From contig CAJNDS010000446.1 of NCBI GenBank assembly GCA_905221605.1, forward strand, positions 627,243-691,242: DNA of 64,000 bases, in the 5' to 3' direction. Shown here piece after piece: positions 23,601 through 35,600 of this stretch (positions within the stretch are counted from its first letter, which is position 1; each line of letters begins with the position of its first letter). Both the position numbers and the translations under genes were made by a program. A model generated the notes under the pieces. That model worked only from the letters and a program-made list of their open reading frames with translations. It was not told where the DNA came from and made no database searches. The stretch is from Symbiodinium natans. Lineage: Eukaryota; Sar; Dinophyceae; Suessiales; Symbiodiniaceae.

Positions 23601-26600
23601 TTCATGAAGACCACTTATATACTATGTCCGAAGGGCACATTTTGCATAAGCAAGCTTAAAAATGCACAATCTTCTTAGGAAAGTTCTTAGTGAAGGCCAT
23701 ACACAAGCAAATTCGGAAATACAAAACACACTTAAAAATGCGTAGTTATTGCCTCGTGAAGGCGAACCAAAAACCAAAATACCAAAAAACTAATAGAAAT
23801 ATCAATACAAACAATTTTCCGGAACTCTTGGAGAAGCCTCGTAGGGATTCCTGAGAGTTCCGGATTTCGTTTTTTGTTTTTTGGTTGTTTTTTGTTTTGT
23901 TTTGTTATTTTGGTTTTGATGTTTTTGGTTTTTTTTACTGTCCCGTGCATTTTCTGAATCTCAGGGTGGGTCCATTTCAGAAAACGCTGGCAAAACCAGC
24001 CTTTTCCGAGATTCTATTGTTTTCAGGAAACCTGATGGGCCGTAAACTGCAAGAAGAGGATGGGTCTGGCCCCTCAGCACAGAAAAGAAAGAAAAGGCAT
24101 AGGTCAATGGGGAGGGGTACCATATTCATATACCATATTAAAACCCTAAACCCTAAACCCTAAACCCTAAACCCTAAACCCTAAACCCTAAACCCTAAAC
24201 CCTAAACCCTAAACCCTAAACCCTAAACCCTAGCCCGAAAGCGCGGAATGGCAGAATGGCAGGCAGGCGAAGTGGATGGAAGTGCCGCGCCCAGCCCAGG
24301 GCTGCTTGTTGCGACTTCCGTGACCCTTTTAGGCTCTTGGGGGTTTAGGGTTTAGGGTTTCGGGTTTAGGCTTTAGGGTTTAGGGGTTTGGCACTTGTAG
24401 TGTTCAGGGCTTCTAGGCCTTTTAGTGTTTAGGGCCTTAGGGTCTTTAAGGGCTTAGGGCTTTTAGCGCCTTGTAGGCTGTTGGGGGTTTGGCGCTTCTA
24501 GTGTTTAGGGAATTTAGGGCCTTTTAGGGTTTGGGCCGGTTTGGGGCTTTAGGGTCTTTTCAGGGTTTAGGGCTTTTAGGGTTCAGGTTAGGGTGTAGTT
24601 AGGGTTTGGGGCACAGGGTTTAAGGGTTTGGGGCCCAGGGTTTAAGGGTTTAGCGTTAAATGTTTGGGGCTTGCATGATCAAGATCGTGGTTTTGAAGCC
24701 CTCAACCCTAGACCCTAAACCCTAAACCCTAAACCCTAGACCCTAAACCCTAGTAACCTAGTAGGGTTCTCACGCCCACCCTTCTGAGGAGAAGGTCAGC
24801 TCGTCCAAAGCAGACTGGCAGGCCGGGGGAGGGTTGCGTTGGCCCTAAACCCTGAACCCTAAACCCGAAACCCTAAACCCCTAAACCCCAATCCCTAAGC
24901 CCAGGGCTCAGCTCCAAGGCCCAGAACCCGCAACCTTGGCAAACAAAACGCACGAGCTTCTTCACTCTCAGCCACCCTAAACTCTAAACCCTAAACCCTA
25001 AACTCTAAAAACTAAACCCTAAACCCTAAACTGTGGCGCAGACCTGCGCGACATTGCCAGGTCAGGACAGTGCAGCATGCTATGGGTGACATGTGGCCAT
25101 GAGTAGTGACAAGGTATGGGTTGGGCACAGATATTTCTGCAGACGTTCCAAAGCAGCACCTCTGCTTCGTGCATTAGGGCATGTTTGTCCAGCATTTCGG
25201 GTGCGGTCCAGCGCTGAAACAGGTTTGTTTGTGGTCCATCTAGACCCACGAAAATAGGGCACATTCGTTCCCAGGGCTCATTTCATTCCCAAGCAACGCT
25301 AGACCCTAACACAAAGCCTTCGTGAGACCTGCCTTAGAGAGCCCCTAATGAGTTTCATGCCCGAATCGTGAGGCAGGAGCCTACTAACGTCCGGGTTAGG
25401 GTTGAAAGCTTGGGATGTTCCCCCCTATACTAACAGTCCTAAAGAGGGATGATAGTACCCTAAACCCTCAAACCCTAAAACCCTAAACCCCAAACCCTAA
25501 ACCCTAAACCCTAAACCTAAACCCTAAACCCTAAACCCTAAACCCTAAACCCAATCATAATCCCATAAGGACTGTTAGAATCATGGGGAACATCTCAAGT
25601 TGAAGCCTCAGACTCCCAAAATCCCGACTCCCATGCTTTTCCAGCCCTCCAGCCTCATCGGTTTAGGGTTTAGGGTTTAGGGTTTTTGGTTTAGGGTAGT
25701 CCCTGGCCTGCGCAGATTGCCGTCACGCACTTCCCATGCGGGCATCAGGCGCAAAGATGTCGGGACGGATGTACGGAGGGGATTTAGTCTGGGTTCTGAA
25801 TTTAAGGAACCCAAACAGGGTTAAGGGTTAAATGTTTAGGGATTAGGGTTTTGGGTTTTGGGGATACTGGGACCCGGAGTAGGCCCTGATTTCCCTTTTT
25901 TAGGGTTGGGGTTCCTTTATCATCCCCTTTAAACCAATAAGGGGACCGGCCCCATTGATTCCCAGGTTGTAACCTGGATCTAGTAAACTCAGCTAGGACA
26001 ATAAGGGCAGCAAAAGGGTACTACGCTTGCAAAACCCACCGCCCGAGTGATTGCGCAGATTTGAGGAGGCAGGAGGCGAGCATCATGAGCTTCAGCTGGG
26101 CTGTTTTCCCGCTCACATGGCCTGCCAAGCTCCAGACGCTTGCAAAACCCACCGCCCGAGTGATTGCGCAGATTTGAGGAGGCAGGAGGCGAGCATCATG
26201 AGCATCAGCTGGGCTGTTTTCCCGCTCACATGGCCTGCCAAGCTCCAAACCACAGGCGGTTTCGCACAGGACATCGGGCCCCTACCCCCCCCCCTCCCCC
26301 CACCCCCCCTACCCCCCCCCCCCCACCCCCCCCCTAACCCCCCCCCACCCCCCCCCGACCCCCCCCCTACCCCCCCTACCCCCCCCCTACCCCGCCCTAC
26401 CCCCCCCCTACCCCCCCTACCCCCCCCCCCCCACCCCCCCCCCCTACCCCCCTACCCCCCCCCCCCACACATTGTTCGATATAGGGACCTAATAAACTGA
26501 GTAGGTGGCTCTTGGTACCCCCAAGGTTTGTGGGTAAGGAGGGGGCATGGGGACATGCTGGGTGATTGTGTTGAGGTGCAGAGCTTCGGAACTTAAGGAC

Positions 26601-29600
26601 GTTCCACATCCGCATCTGGCGAGGGGTTTGGGCCATCTCTCAGAATGCCTGTAAGCCTCCATCCTCCCCAAAGAGGCCCCAAGCCACCCCAAACCCGAAG
26701 CCTCCCAAAACCCTAAAACCTAGAGCTATCAAGCCAAAGCCAGCCCAAAAGAAAAACCTTTCTCTCTTCATGGGCTTCCCGACTACCCCTCTCTTTTCTA
26801 CCCTCCTAGGTTCCCTCCTTAAACACCCTTAGTTAGGCTTAATGATCCTAAGTGGCCTTAGTTGTGGGGGGGTACCTAGCGGGGGTAGTATAGAGGGGGC
26901 TACTACACCTAAACCCTCAACCTTACAGCCTAAACCCTAAACCCTAAACGCTAAACCCCAAAACCCTAAACCCGAAACCCTAAACCCTAAACCCTAAACC
27001 CTAAACCCTAAACCCTATCAAGCCAAAGAATGTCTCTCCTCAGCGCGACTGGTACGCGAAGCTTCGGGACCTGGGCCTTGATCTCCTTGTGACGGGCCAC
27101 ATCCACGAGCAGCCGGGAGCCCAGGGGTTTAGGGTTTAGGGTTTAGGGTTTAGGGTTTAGGGTTTAGGGGTTTCGGGAGCTTCTGCATGCTTGACTTAGG
27201 GCCAAGGGTTGAGGGTTAAGGGAGCTGTTTGGATTTTAGGTTGTGGGTTTCGGGTTTTAGGGTTTTGGGGGACTGGGAGGTTTTGGTTTGCGGGGTGGCT
27301 TTCTGACTTAGGGTTTCGGGCGTAAGGTTTTTTTTTTTGACTGAGGTTGTGGAGCTGTAGGGTTTAGGGTTTCGAGGGGCTTCTGGGATATCAGAGTGTA
27401 GGGTCTAGGGCGTACGCTTTTGTGCATTGATAGTACCTCAAAATGGGTCATGTGGGCGGATCCCCAAGTGCAATTGCAAGCAATAGGGGCATCAAGGGCC
27501 AGTGGTCTAAACCCTAAACCCTAAACCCTAAACCCTAAACCCTAAACCCTAAACCCGATTTCTGAAACTGAAGACTCATCTACCTGGCTCGAGAGCCCCG
27601 AGTGGCTATAGGGACTGGGTAGGCAACCTTAGCCTTTTTGGTTATATAGAATCCTACTATATATTAGGGGTTTAGGGTTCAGGGTTTAGGGTTTAGGGAG
27701 AGGTTAGACTTTTTTGGGGGCTAGGGTGTTCAGCCTCTAAGGTTGTTTGGTGGTCTAGGAGGAGGAAAGGTGCCAGGGGGATGACTGCCCACGGCCTTCA
27801 AAAGTCTGCATCGCCAGGGTTTAGGGTTTAGGGCTAGGGTTTAGGGTTTAGGGTTTAGGGCTAGGGCTTAGGGTTTAGGGTTTAGGGGTTTAGGGGTTTA
27901 GGGGTTTAGGGGTAGCCATGGTGGCCGGCCACCTGGCCAACTCTGGCTGGCTCACCCTCGCTGGCACGGCCCTGAGCGGCCTGGGCTCCACGCTCAGCGG
28001 GCTCAGCACGCTGCGCCTTCGGCGGAGGGGGGGTTTGTTTAGGGTTTAGGGTTTAGGGTTTAGGGTTTAGGGTTTAGGGTTTAGGGTTTAGGGTTTAGGG
28101 TTTAGGGTTTAGGGTTTAGGGTTTAGGGTTTAGGGTTTAGGGTTTAGGGTAGTTTATAGAGGGCTTAAAGAGGGTTTTGTAGAGGGCGAACGAGCGGGTT
28201 TCGAGGGCTTGTCTGCTTAGATCCTTCTTGGGTTGTACTTAGACTCTTCCTGGGTTTATAGGGCTTGTCTGGTAGGATTATTCTTCTTCTTCTTCTGAGG
28301 GTGCATTGGGCTTGTTTGCTTAGATTAACTGTTTTTTCTTCTTATTCTTCTTCTTCTTCTGCTTTCGGGGGGCCTTGGGGGTTTTTAGCAAGTTTATAAT
28401 GCTGGTAACTACACTTATAACCCTATCTAGGGCACATATGTCCCTGCTTGCAGTTACCCATGGGCCTCCAAGTAAGGTTTTGAGGGTTTATAGGGGCCGC
28501 ATCTTAGGTTTTTGTGATGTTTTTTTTTTTTACGGGACTGGAGGACAGCCTTTCTTTTTGAGGATATGCTGAGGTTTGGGGTTTAGGGTTTAGGGTTTAG
28601 GGTCCCTAAACCCTAAACCCCTAAGCCCTAGACCTTTTGATCCCTTGACTAGGACCCAGAGCTCCGATCCCTTTTGTTAGGGGTCAGGGGATTCCAGTCT
28701 AGTGAGGGTCAGCTTTTGGTGGAGATGTTCTTGCTCAGGTCCCGTGTACTTCTAGTAGCCTTGAAGAAGCCACCCTATAAACCCTCAACCCTAACCCCAA
28801 ACCCCAAACCCTAAACCCTAAACCCCAAACCCGAAACCCTAAACCCTAAACCCTAAACCGCAAACCCCAAACCCGAAACCCTAAACCCTAAACCCCAAAC
28901 CCGAAACCCCAAACCCTAAACCCTAAACCCCAAACCCTAAACCCCAAACCCCAGGTATGGCCTCTCCGCGCAGATGCCCCAGTCTCTCGCCGATCTGGCC
29001 GTCGGGGGCGCGGCCGCCCTGGGTGCCAAAGCACACCTCGGCGTGCACCCTGCCCTTGCTGTTCAGTTTGGGATTAGGGTTTAGGGTTGAGGGTGGGTTT
29101 CGGGTTTAGGCTTAGTTTAGGGTTACCCTAAACCCCAAACCCTAAACCCCAAACCCTAAACCCTAAACCCTATTGGGCTCCAGGGTGCAGGGTGTCCTAG
29201 GTCTTGGGGTTTATAGGTTTGCGGGTATTCGGTTTGGGACTTAGTTTAGGGTTTAGGGTTCAGGCGTCAGGGTTTAGGGTTTGTGGCTGTACTGTTGGAA
29301 GGCTGATAGTTAGGGATGTTCTTCAGGGTTGAGAGATACCTTTGTCACAACTTGAATAAGTTATGGACAATGCTGCTAAGTGCCCTAACTAAACCCCAAA
29401 CCGCCAAACCCCCCAAACCCCCCAACATCACCCCAATCCAACAAGCGTCCGAGAGCTGCAACCCCAAACCCCAAACCCCAAACCCCAAACCCAAACCCCA
29501 AACCCCAAACCCCAAACCCCAACCCTAACCCCTCACCGCCCATCCATAACTCCTAACCCCTAACCCCTATACCCCCAGTTAACCCCCCAGCATCTGAGGC

Positions 29601-32600
29601 TAAGCCCTAAACCCTTAACCCTCAGCCCTCAACCCCCAACATCTGAGGCTGGTGAGTGCCAAAGCCTTCAGCCTCAGCACTGTGAGCGTGGGCGCTGGCT
29701 GCGTCTACGCCTCGCTGGGCGCGCCTTGCCCAGGATTTCTTGCGGTTTAGGGTTTCGGGTTTGTAGGGTTTGTAGGGTTTAGGATTTCGGGTTTAGGGCA
29801 ACCCTAAACCCTTTAATTGCTACTATTACTTGCTCAGGAGCCAACCAAAAAAAATCCTGCCTTTTAAGGGCAAGACAGGCATTGCTTTTGTGTTTTTGGA
29901 GGTTCTTGAGCAAATCGTAGATTGGTGTTTTGTGTTTGGGGTTTGCTGCTTCGGGATAAGCAAGGTTTAGGGTTGAAGGTTTCAGTGTTGAGGATTACAA
30001 GCTCGTAGGTTAGACACCCTAGACCCTAAACCCTAAACCCTAAACCCTAATTAAGCCCTTAGACAATATATACGAGGTTCTTGAGGATGGACCCCAAACC
30101 AGCGAAAGCCCTAAAAGCCTCAGTCCGAAAGCCTAAAACCCAAAAGCCCTAAACCCTAATTAAGCCCTTAGCCCCAAACCTAAACACCCAAAGAACCGAA
30201 CCCCAAAACCCGAAACCCGAAACCCGAAGCCCGAAGCCCGAAGCCCGAAACCCGACATCCCAGATAGTCCACTTTCTCCGGACGCTGGCGCAGCTTAGCG
30301 GGGCGCGGCCGCCTCTGCATGCACCCGCCCTGGAGAACGAGGCTGTGAAGCAAGCTAAACCCCGTAAAAGGGTTCAGGGTTTAAGGTCTTAGGGGTTTAC
30401 ATAGGGTCTAGGGTTGTGGACCCTTTTGAAAATTTTAGGATGTAGGGTTGTTTTAGGGGTGTAGGTTTTAGGGTTTACATTGGGTTTAGGGTTTGGGGCT
30501 TCAGAGTTCCTGGGTTTAGGGTTTAGCCCATGAGCCCCAGAACCCCGAACCCTAAACCCCTCAGCCCACCCACACCTGAAAGTGTTTAGGGTTTAGGGTT
30601 TAGGGTTACCCTCTAGAAGCCCCCCCCCCCCCCTGTTTAGGGTTAGGGTCCCTACCTGCTGATATTGGCCACTCTGACTCTACGTAGTTGTTCGACAAGT
30701 TTTATGTGGCATTCGATATTGACTACCCGAGTGTAGTTTCGTTAAGCTTATATGGAGTTCTTGTACTAGACCTAGAGGGTACCATAAACCGTAAACCCTA
30801 ACCCCTAAACCCGAACCCTAAACCCTAAACTATAGGGTTAGTATTAGGGGGAGGGGATCACTCAGTTTAGTGGCAGCAGGTTTGAAGGGTTTAGGGTCTT
30901 GAGAGCCAGGGTTGATAGGGCTTTGGGGTTTAGGGTTCAGGGCTAGGGTTTAGGGTTAGGGGGGCTTAGGGCTTAGGGCTTAGGGCTTAGGGCTTAGGGC
31001 TTAGGGCTTAGGGCTAGGGGCTTAGGGTCTCTGAGCCCAAAATCCCGAAGCAGACCCCAATAAACGCCCGCTTGAGGCAGATTCGTCCTTTCCCTTGCCT
31101 CGGTGGCCCCTTGGCTCAAGGGATATTCCATATCTTCCCATCTTGGAATTTAGGGTTTAGGGTTTCGAGTTTCGTCAGAAAAAGGCCTTATAGGGGGGGG
31201 GGGGGGGGAGGGCAACCCAAAAATTGATGTCTTGGTCAGGTTGTCAGGTTTTCGGGAATTAAGGGGTTTGAGAAAGGGGTCGGAAAAGTCACTCATAGTA
31301 TTTCCCTGTATGCTCCCTTGATTTAGTACACTATAACAACCCCCCCCCCCCCCAAGACCCTCTATTCTCATTATGAAGGCCCCTATACTAGGGTGCTCGC
31401 TAGGTGCATGGAGTCATGGGGGTTCTGCCTGGACCCCCAAGGTTGTACCCTTGGGTTTGGGGAGGGACCCTTTTGTACTCCTCTAAGGGAATATAAGCGC
31501 CATGTGAGGCGTATACGAAGGGAACCTCTTAGTTGTACCTCTACCCCAAACCCTAAACCCGAAAAACCCTATTCCCAATATCCTGACAGAGAATGGTCTT
31601 CGGCCAGAGAGCCTCAAGGCAAAGCATCGTTTGGGGCCCTAGAACTACTGTAAGTTCAAACAGCCCTAACCCCATGTAGGGCTCCGAATTAGCCCAAGGT
31701 AGGTACTCTTTGTAGACTGTAGGGGGCGCACCCGAAACCTTGGGATGTTCCCCCTTACTACCAACAGAATTAATAGGGATTATAGTACCCCGTACCATAA
31801 TTTAAGAGCCTCCGGCTCAAGCCGCCGACTCCGCTGGAGCATAGTTGAAAGGTTTAAACGCGCTCGTCAACAAAGGATGCCGAAAGTTGATTTGCTTGAG
31901 CCTCTCTGAAAACGTTGGCGGGGGGGGGGGGGGGGGGGGTAGGGGTAGCCACCAAACAGGAGCTGAAGCCAGCTTGAAGCCTACCAAGGGAAAAGTAGGG
32001 GGTAGGGGGGGGGGGGGTAGGGGGGGTTAGGGGGCCCTAAACCTTAAAACCCTAATCCCTACTAAACCCTAAACCCTAAACCCTAAACCCTAAACCCTAA
32101 ACCCTAAACCCTAAACCCTAAACCCTAAACCCTAAACCCTAAACCCTAAACCCTAAACCCTAAACCCTAAACATGAACGAAAGGCTCAGCTGGCGCGTGC
32201 TGAACTGGGCGGTGATTGGCCCCTGCGGATCCGGGAAGTCCACGCTGATCAATTCACTGCGCGGGCTTTCCGGCGATTTCTTTTCTTAGGGTTTAGGTGT
32301 TCAGCTTTTTTTCTGGGGGGGGAGGTAGATAGTACATGCTCGTGATATTAGTAGACAACAGGTATAGCTACATCCCCTCAACCCTCAGACCCTAAGACCC
32401 TAGGACGCAAGACCCTCAGACCCTAAGACCCTAAACCTAAGACCCCAAACCCTAAACCCTAAACCCCAAACCCCAAACCCTAAACCCTAAACCCTAAACC
32501 CTAAACCCTAAACCCTAAACCCTAAACCCTGGCAAGACAAGGCTCAAGCCGCGAAGTCCCGGAGCCGCCCCGGTGGGGAACACGGCCAAGCCCAGCGAGC

Positions 32601-35600
32601 CGAAGGCTCCGGGTTGGGTTTAGGGTTTAGGGTTTAGGGTTTAGGGTTTAGGGTTTAGGGTTTAGGGTTTAGGGTTTAGGGTTTAGGGTTTAGGGTTTAG
32701 GGTTTAGGGTTTAGGGTTTAGGGTTTAGGGTTTAGGGTTAGTTTAGGGTTTAGGGTTTAAGGGTTTTTAGGGTTTAGGGTTTAGGGTTTAGGGTTTAGGG
32801 TTTAGGGTTTAGGGTTTAGGGTTTAGGGTTTAGGGTTTAGGGTTTAGGGTTTAGGGTTTAGGGTTTAGGGTTTAGGGTTTAGGGTTTAGGGTTTAGGGTG
32901 TTTAGGTTTAGGGTTTAGGGTTAGGGTTTAGGTTTTAGGGGTTTAGGGTGTAGGGTTTAGGTTTAGGGTTTAGGGTTTAGGGTTTAGGGTTTAGGGTTTA
33001 GGGTTTAGGGTTTAGGGTTTAGGGTTTAGGGTTTAGGGTTTAGGGTTTAGGGTTTAGGGTTTAGGGTTTAGGGTTTAGGGCTAGGGTTTAGGGCTAGGGT
33101 TCAGGGCTAGGTTTTAGGGCGAGGGTTTAGGGGCTAAGGTTCAGGGCTAGGGCTTAGGGGCTAGGGTTTAGGTGCGAGGGTTTAGGGGCGAGGGTTTCGG
33201 GCTAGGGTTGAGGGTTTAGGCTGGGTAATTGGGAGTCTTGAGCTGGCTTTAGAGGTTTGCGGGTTTAGGTCTTAGGGTTTGGGCTAGGGTTTTGGCGTTT
33301 ACGGTCTGGGGTTGGGGGTTTAGGGGTTTAGGGCAATAGGTTTTAGGGTTTAGGGTGTTAGGGTTATAAAAGAGGGTTTAGGGTCCAGGGGTGTTCAGTG
33401 AGGGTGTTTAAGGGTTTTTTGTTGGGGGCTCATGGGCTTTTAGGGGTGCTTGAGTTCTTTTGTTCAGGGGCTCAGGGTTTCAGGTCTCAACCTTAAACCG
33501 TAAGCCCTAAACCCTAAACCCGACATGTGTGTGTGGTTTAGGGTTCAGGGTTTAGGGCCGGTTTAGGGTATAGGGTTTAGGGTTTAGGGTGAGACCTGTG
33601 GCTGATCGGGCTGCATGTTGCGAAGACAGGGCTTCATGCCACTCAAGGGCCTGCAAAGGATGCAGTGGGAAGACGCTATGGCATATGCAGTCTGGTGGAG
33701 CGGCTCGTGGGGGACAGTTGCGGTCCTCCATTGCGTTTCTAACTTGCCCTGCTTTGCCTCGTCGCAGGCTTGCTGCGAGATACAGCATGCGCAGGTATTC
33801 GGAACAAGACCCATTCTTGACTGCTTGCTGTGTCTGCAGCCAAGGAGCGACAATAAACCCCAACATAAACCCCCTAAACCCTAAACCCGAAGACTCCAAA
33901 ACTCTAAAACTCTAAAACTCTAAAACTCTAAAACTCTAAAACTCTAAAACTCTAAACTCCCTTAACCATAAACTTTCTGAACCCTAAACCCGAAACCTTA
34001 AACTCCCTAAGGCTCCCTAAAATCAGGGTCTAGGGTTTTCGGGTTTTTTGGTTTAGGGTTTTGGGGTTTTGGGGTTTAGGGTTTTAGGGTTTAAGGCTTA
34101 AGCGCACATCCCAAGCTGCAAGGCGTACATGTTCCAGGGGGACCTGGCACGCTTCACGCGCATGGCGAGGCCTGCCGAGACCCAGCCCTCAACCAACGAG
34201 GGTTTTAGGGTTTAGGGTTTATGGTTGAGGGTTCAAGTTAGGGTCTTAGGGTTTTCGGGTTGAGGGTTTAGGGTCTTCGGGTTTTAGGGTGTTAGAGTTC
34301 AGGGTTTAGGGTCTTCGCGTTTTAAGGTTTTTGGGATTGCAGGGTTTTAGGGTTTTAGGGTCTTTGAGCATTTAAAGTTTTTGGTTCTTGGGGTCTGAGG
34401 GTTATAGGCTTTTCGGGTTCAGGAAGTTTATGGTTGAGCATGTGGAAGTTTAGGGTTCAGGGTCTAGGATTCAGGATTTCTAAGCTATGCAGTGAGTCCT
34501 CGATAGGAAGAAGTTACATATGCCTACACCAAAATCCAAAGCCTCATACCTCAAAATCCCAAACCCAAGAACCCTAAACCTAAATCCTGATCTCCAAACC
34601 CTAAGCCCTAAATCCTCATACAAGGAACTCGGAATTCAACGCAGTGAATGTGCCAAGGGCCAACGTTTAGGGTTTCAGGGTCTTAGTTGTTTTTGCTTTA
34701 AGGGCAACGGTTTAGGATATTTTAGGGCTGTACGGTTTTAGGGTTTATGTTGCCCAAGAACTTCCCTTGCATGTGCCTGAAAGCCCCCGAAACCGCATAG
34801 GAACCCTCAGTCCCTCAGCCCGAAGCGGGTTTAGGGTTTAGGGTTTAGGGTTTAGGGTTTAGGGTTTAGGGTTTAGGGTTTAGGGTTTAGGGTTTAGGGT
34901 TTAGGGTTTAGGGCCCTTAACATTTTCAGAACAAAGGATCTCGAGATCAACCCACAGGAGGCTTCGGGCTTACTCTAAGCCCGAGACCCTTCTTGAGACC
35001 TCCTGACGTTTGCTCAGACCCAAGCTTGTCGAGCCACATTGGACTCAAGGTGGACTGTTAAATGTCGTCGCTGACGAATGACCTAACGCTTGCGCTGGAA
35101 GTGGACTCGGGAGATGGATGGAAACCTCTTTACCCAGGTCAAACCTTGGGCTTTGCATGGCAAGAAATACCAGTAAGAGTCGTGGTCCGATTGCGTGAGG
35201 AGCAGGGCATTGCCACTTGCTTCCATCTTCCTGGAAGTTCCTGCTCGCAGACGATGGCTTCGCGCGATCTGGGGCAATTCGGAGAGCAGGTGCAGGCACT
35301 GGCTGATCAAGAGGAACAGTCAATCTCCAAGCACGCAAAACTTCTCGCTCTACGGAAGGGCCGGCTTGAGGCGAAGAGAGACAGTCGGGAATTCCGAGTC
35401 TTCGTTGGGACGAGTTTTGTTTCCGCTTTGATTTTCTGGATACCGTCTTACCTGCTAGTTTTCCATTTACTTGATGATCAGTTCACGTGGTGGAATTCAG
35501 ACTATCAGCTTTGGAAGCTCTGGCTTGCATGTTTTTGCCTGGCGAGCTCGATCGTTATGGGAGTCGTGCAGCTAGTCAGCTTGTATGGCTTGGGAGAGTC

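Noticed and set aside
26051..26500. Proline-rich open frame over the poly-C tract
   Set aside because: It is the translation of poly-C and of the 112 bp duplication; the reverse strand gives an equally open Gly-rich frame.
27911..27926. GGTAGCCATGGTGGCC as a spliced-leader relic at the IRG start
   Set aside because: It resembles GTAGCCATTTTGG only in part, lacks the CTCAAG end and overlaps the coding start.
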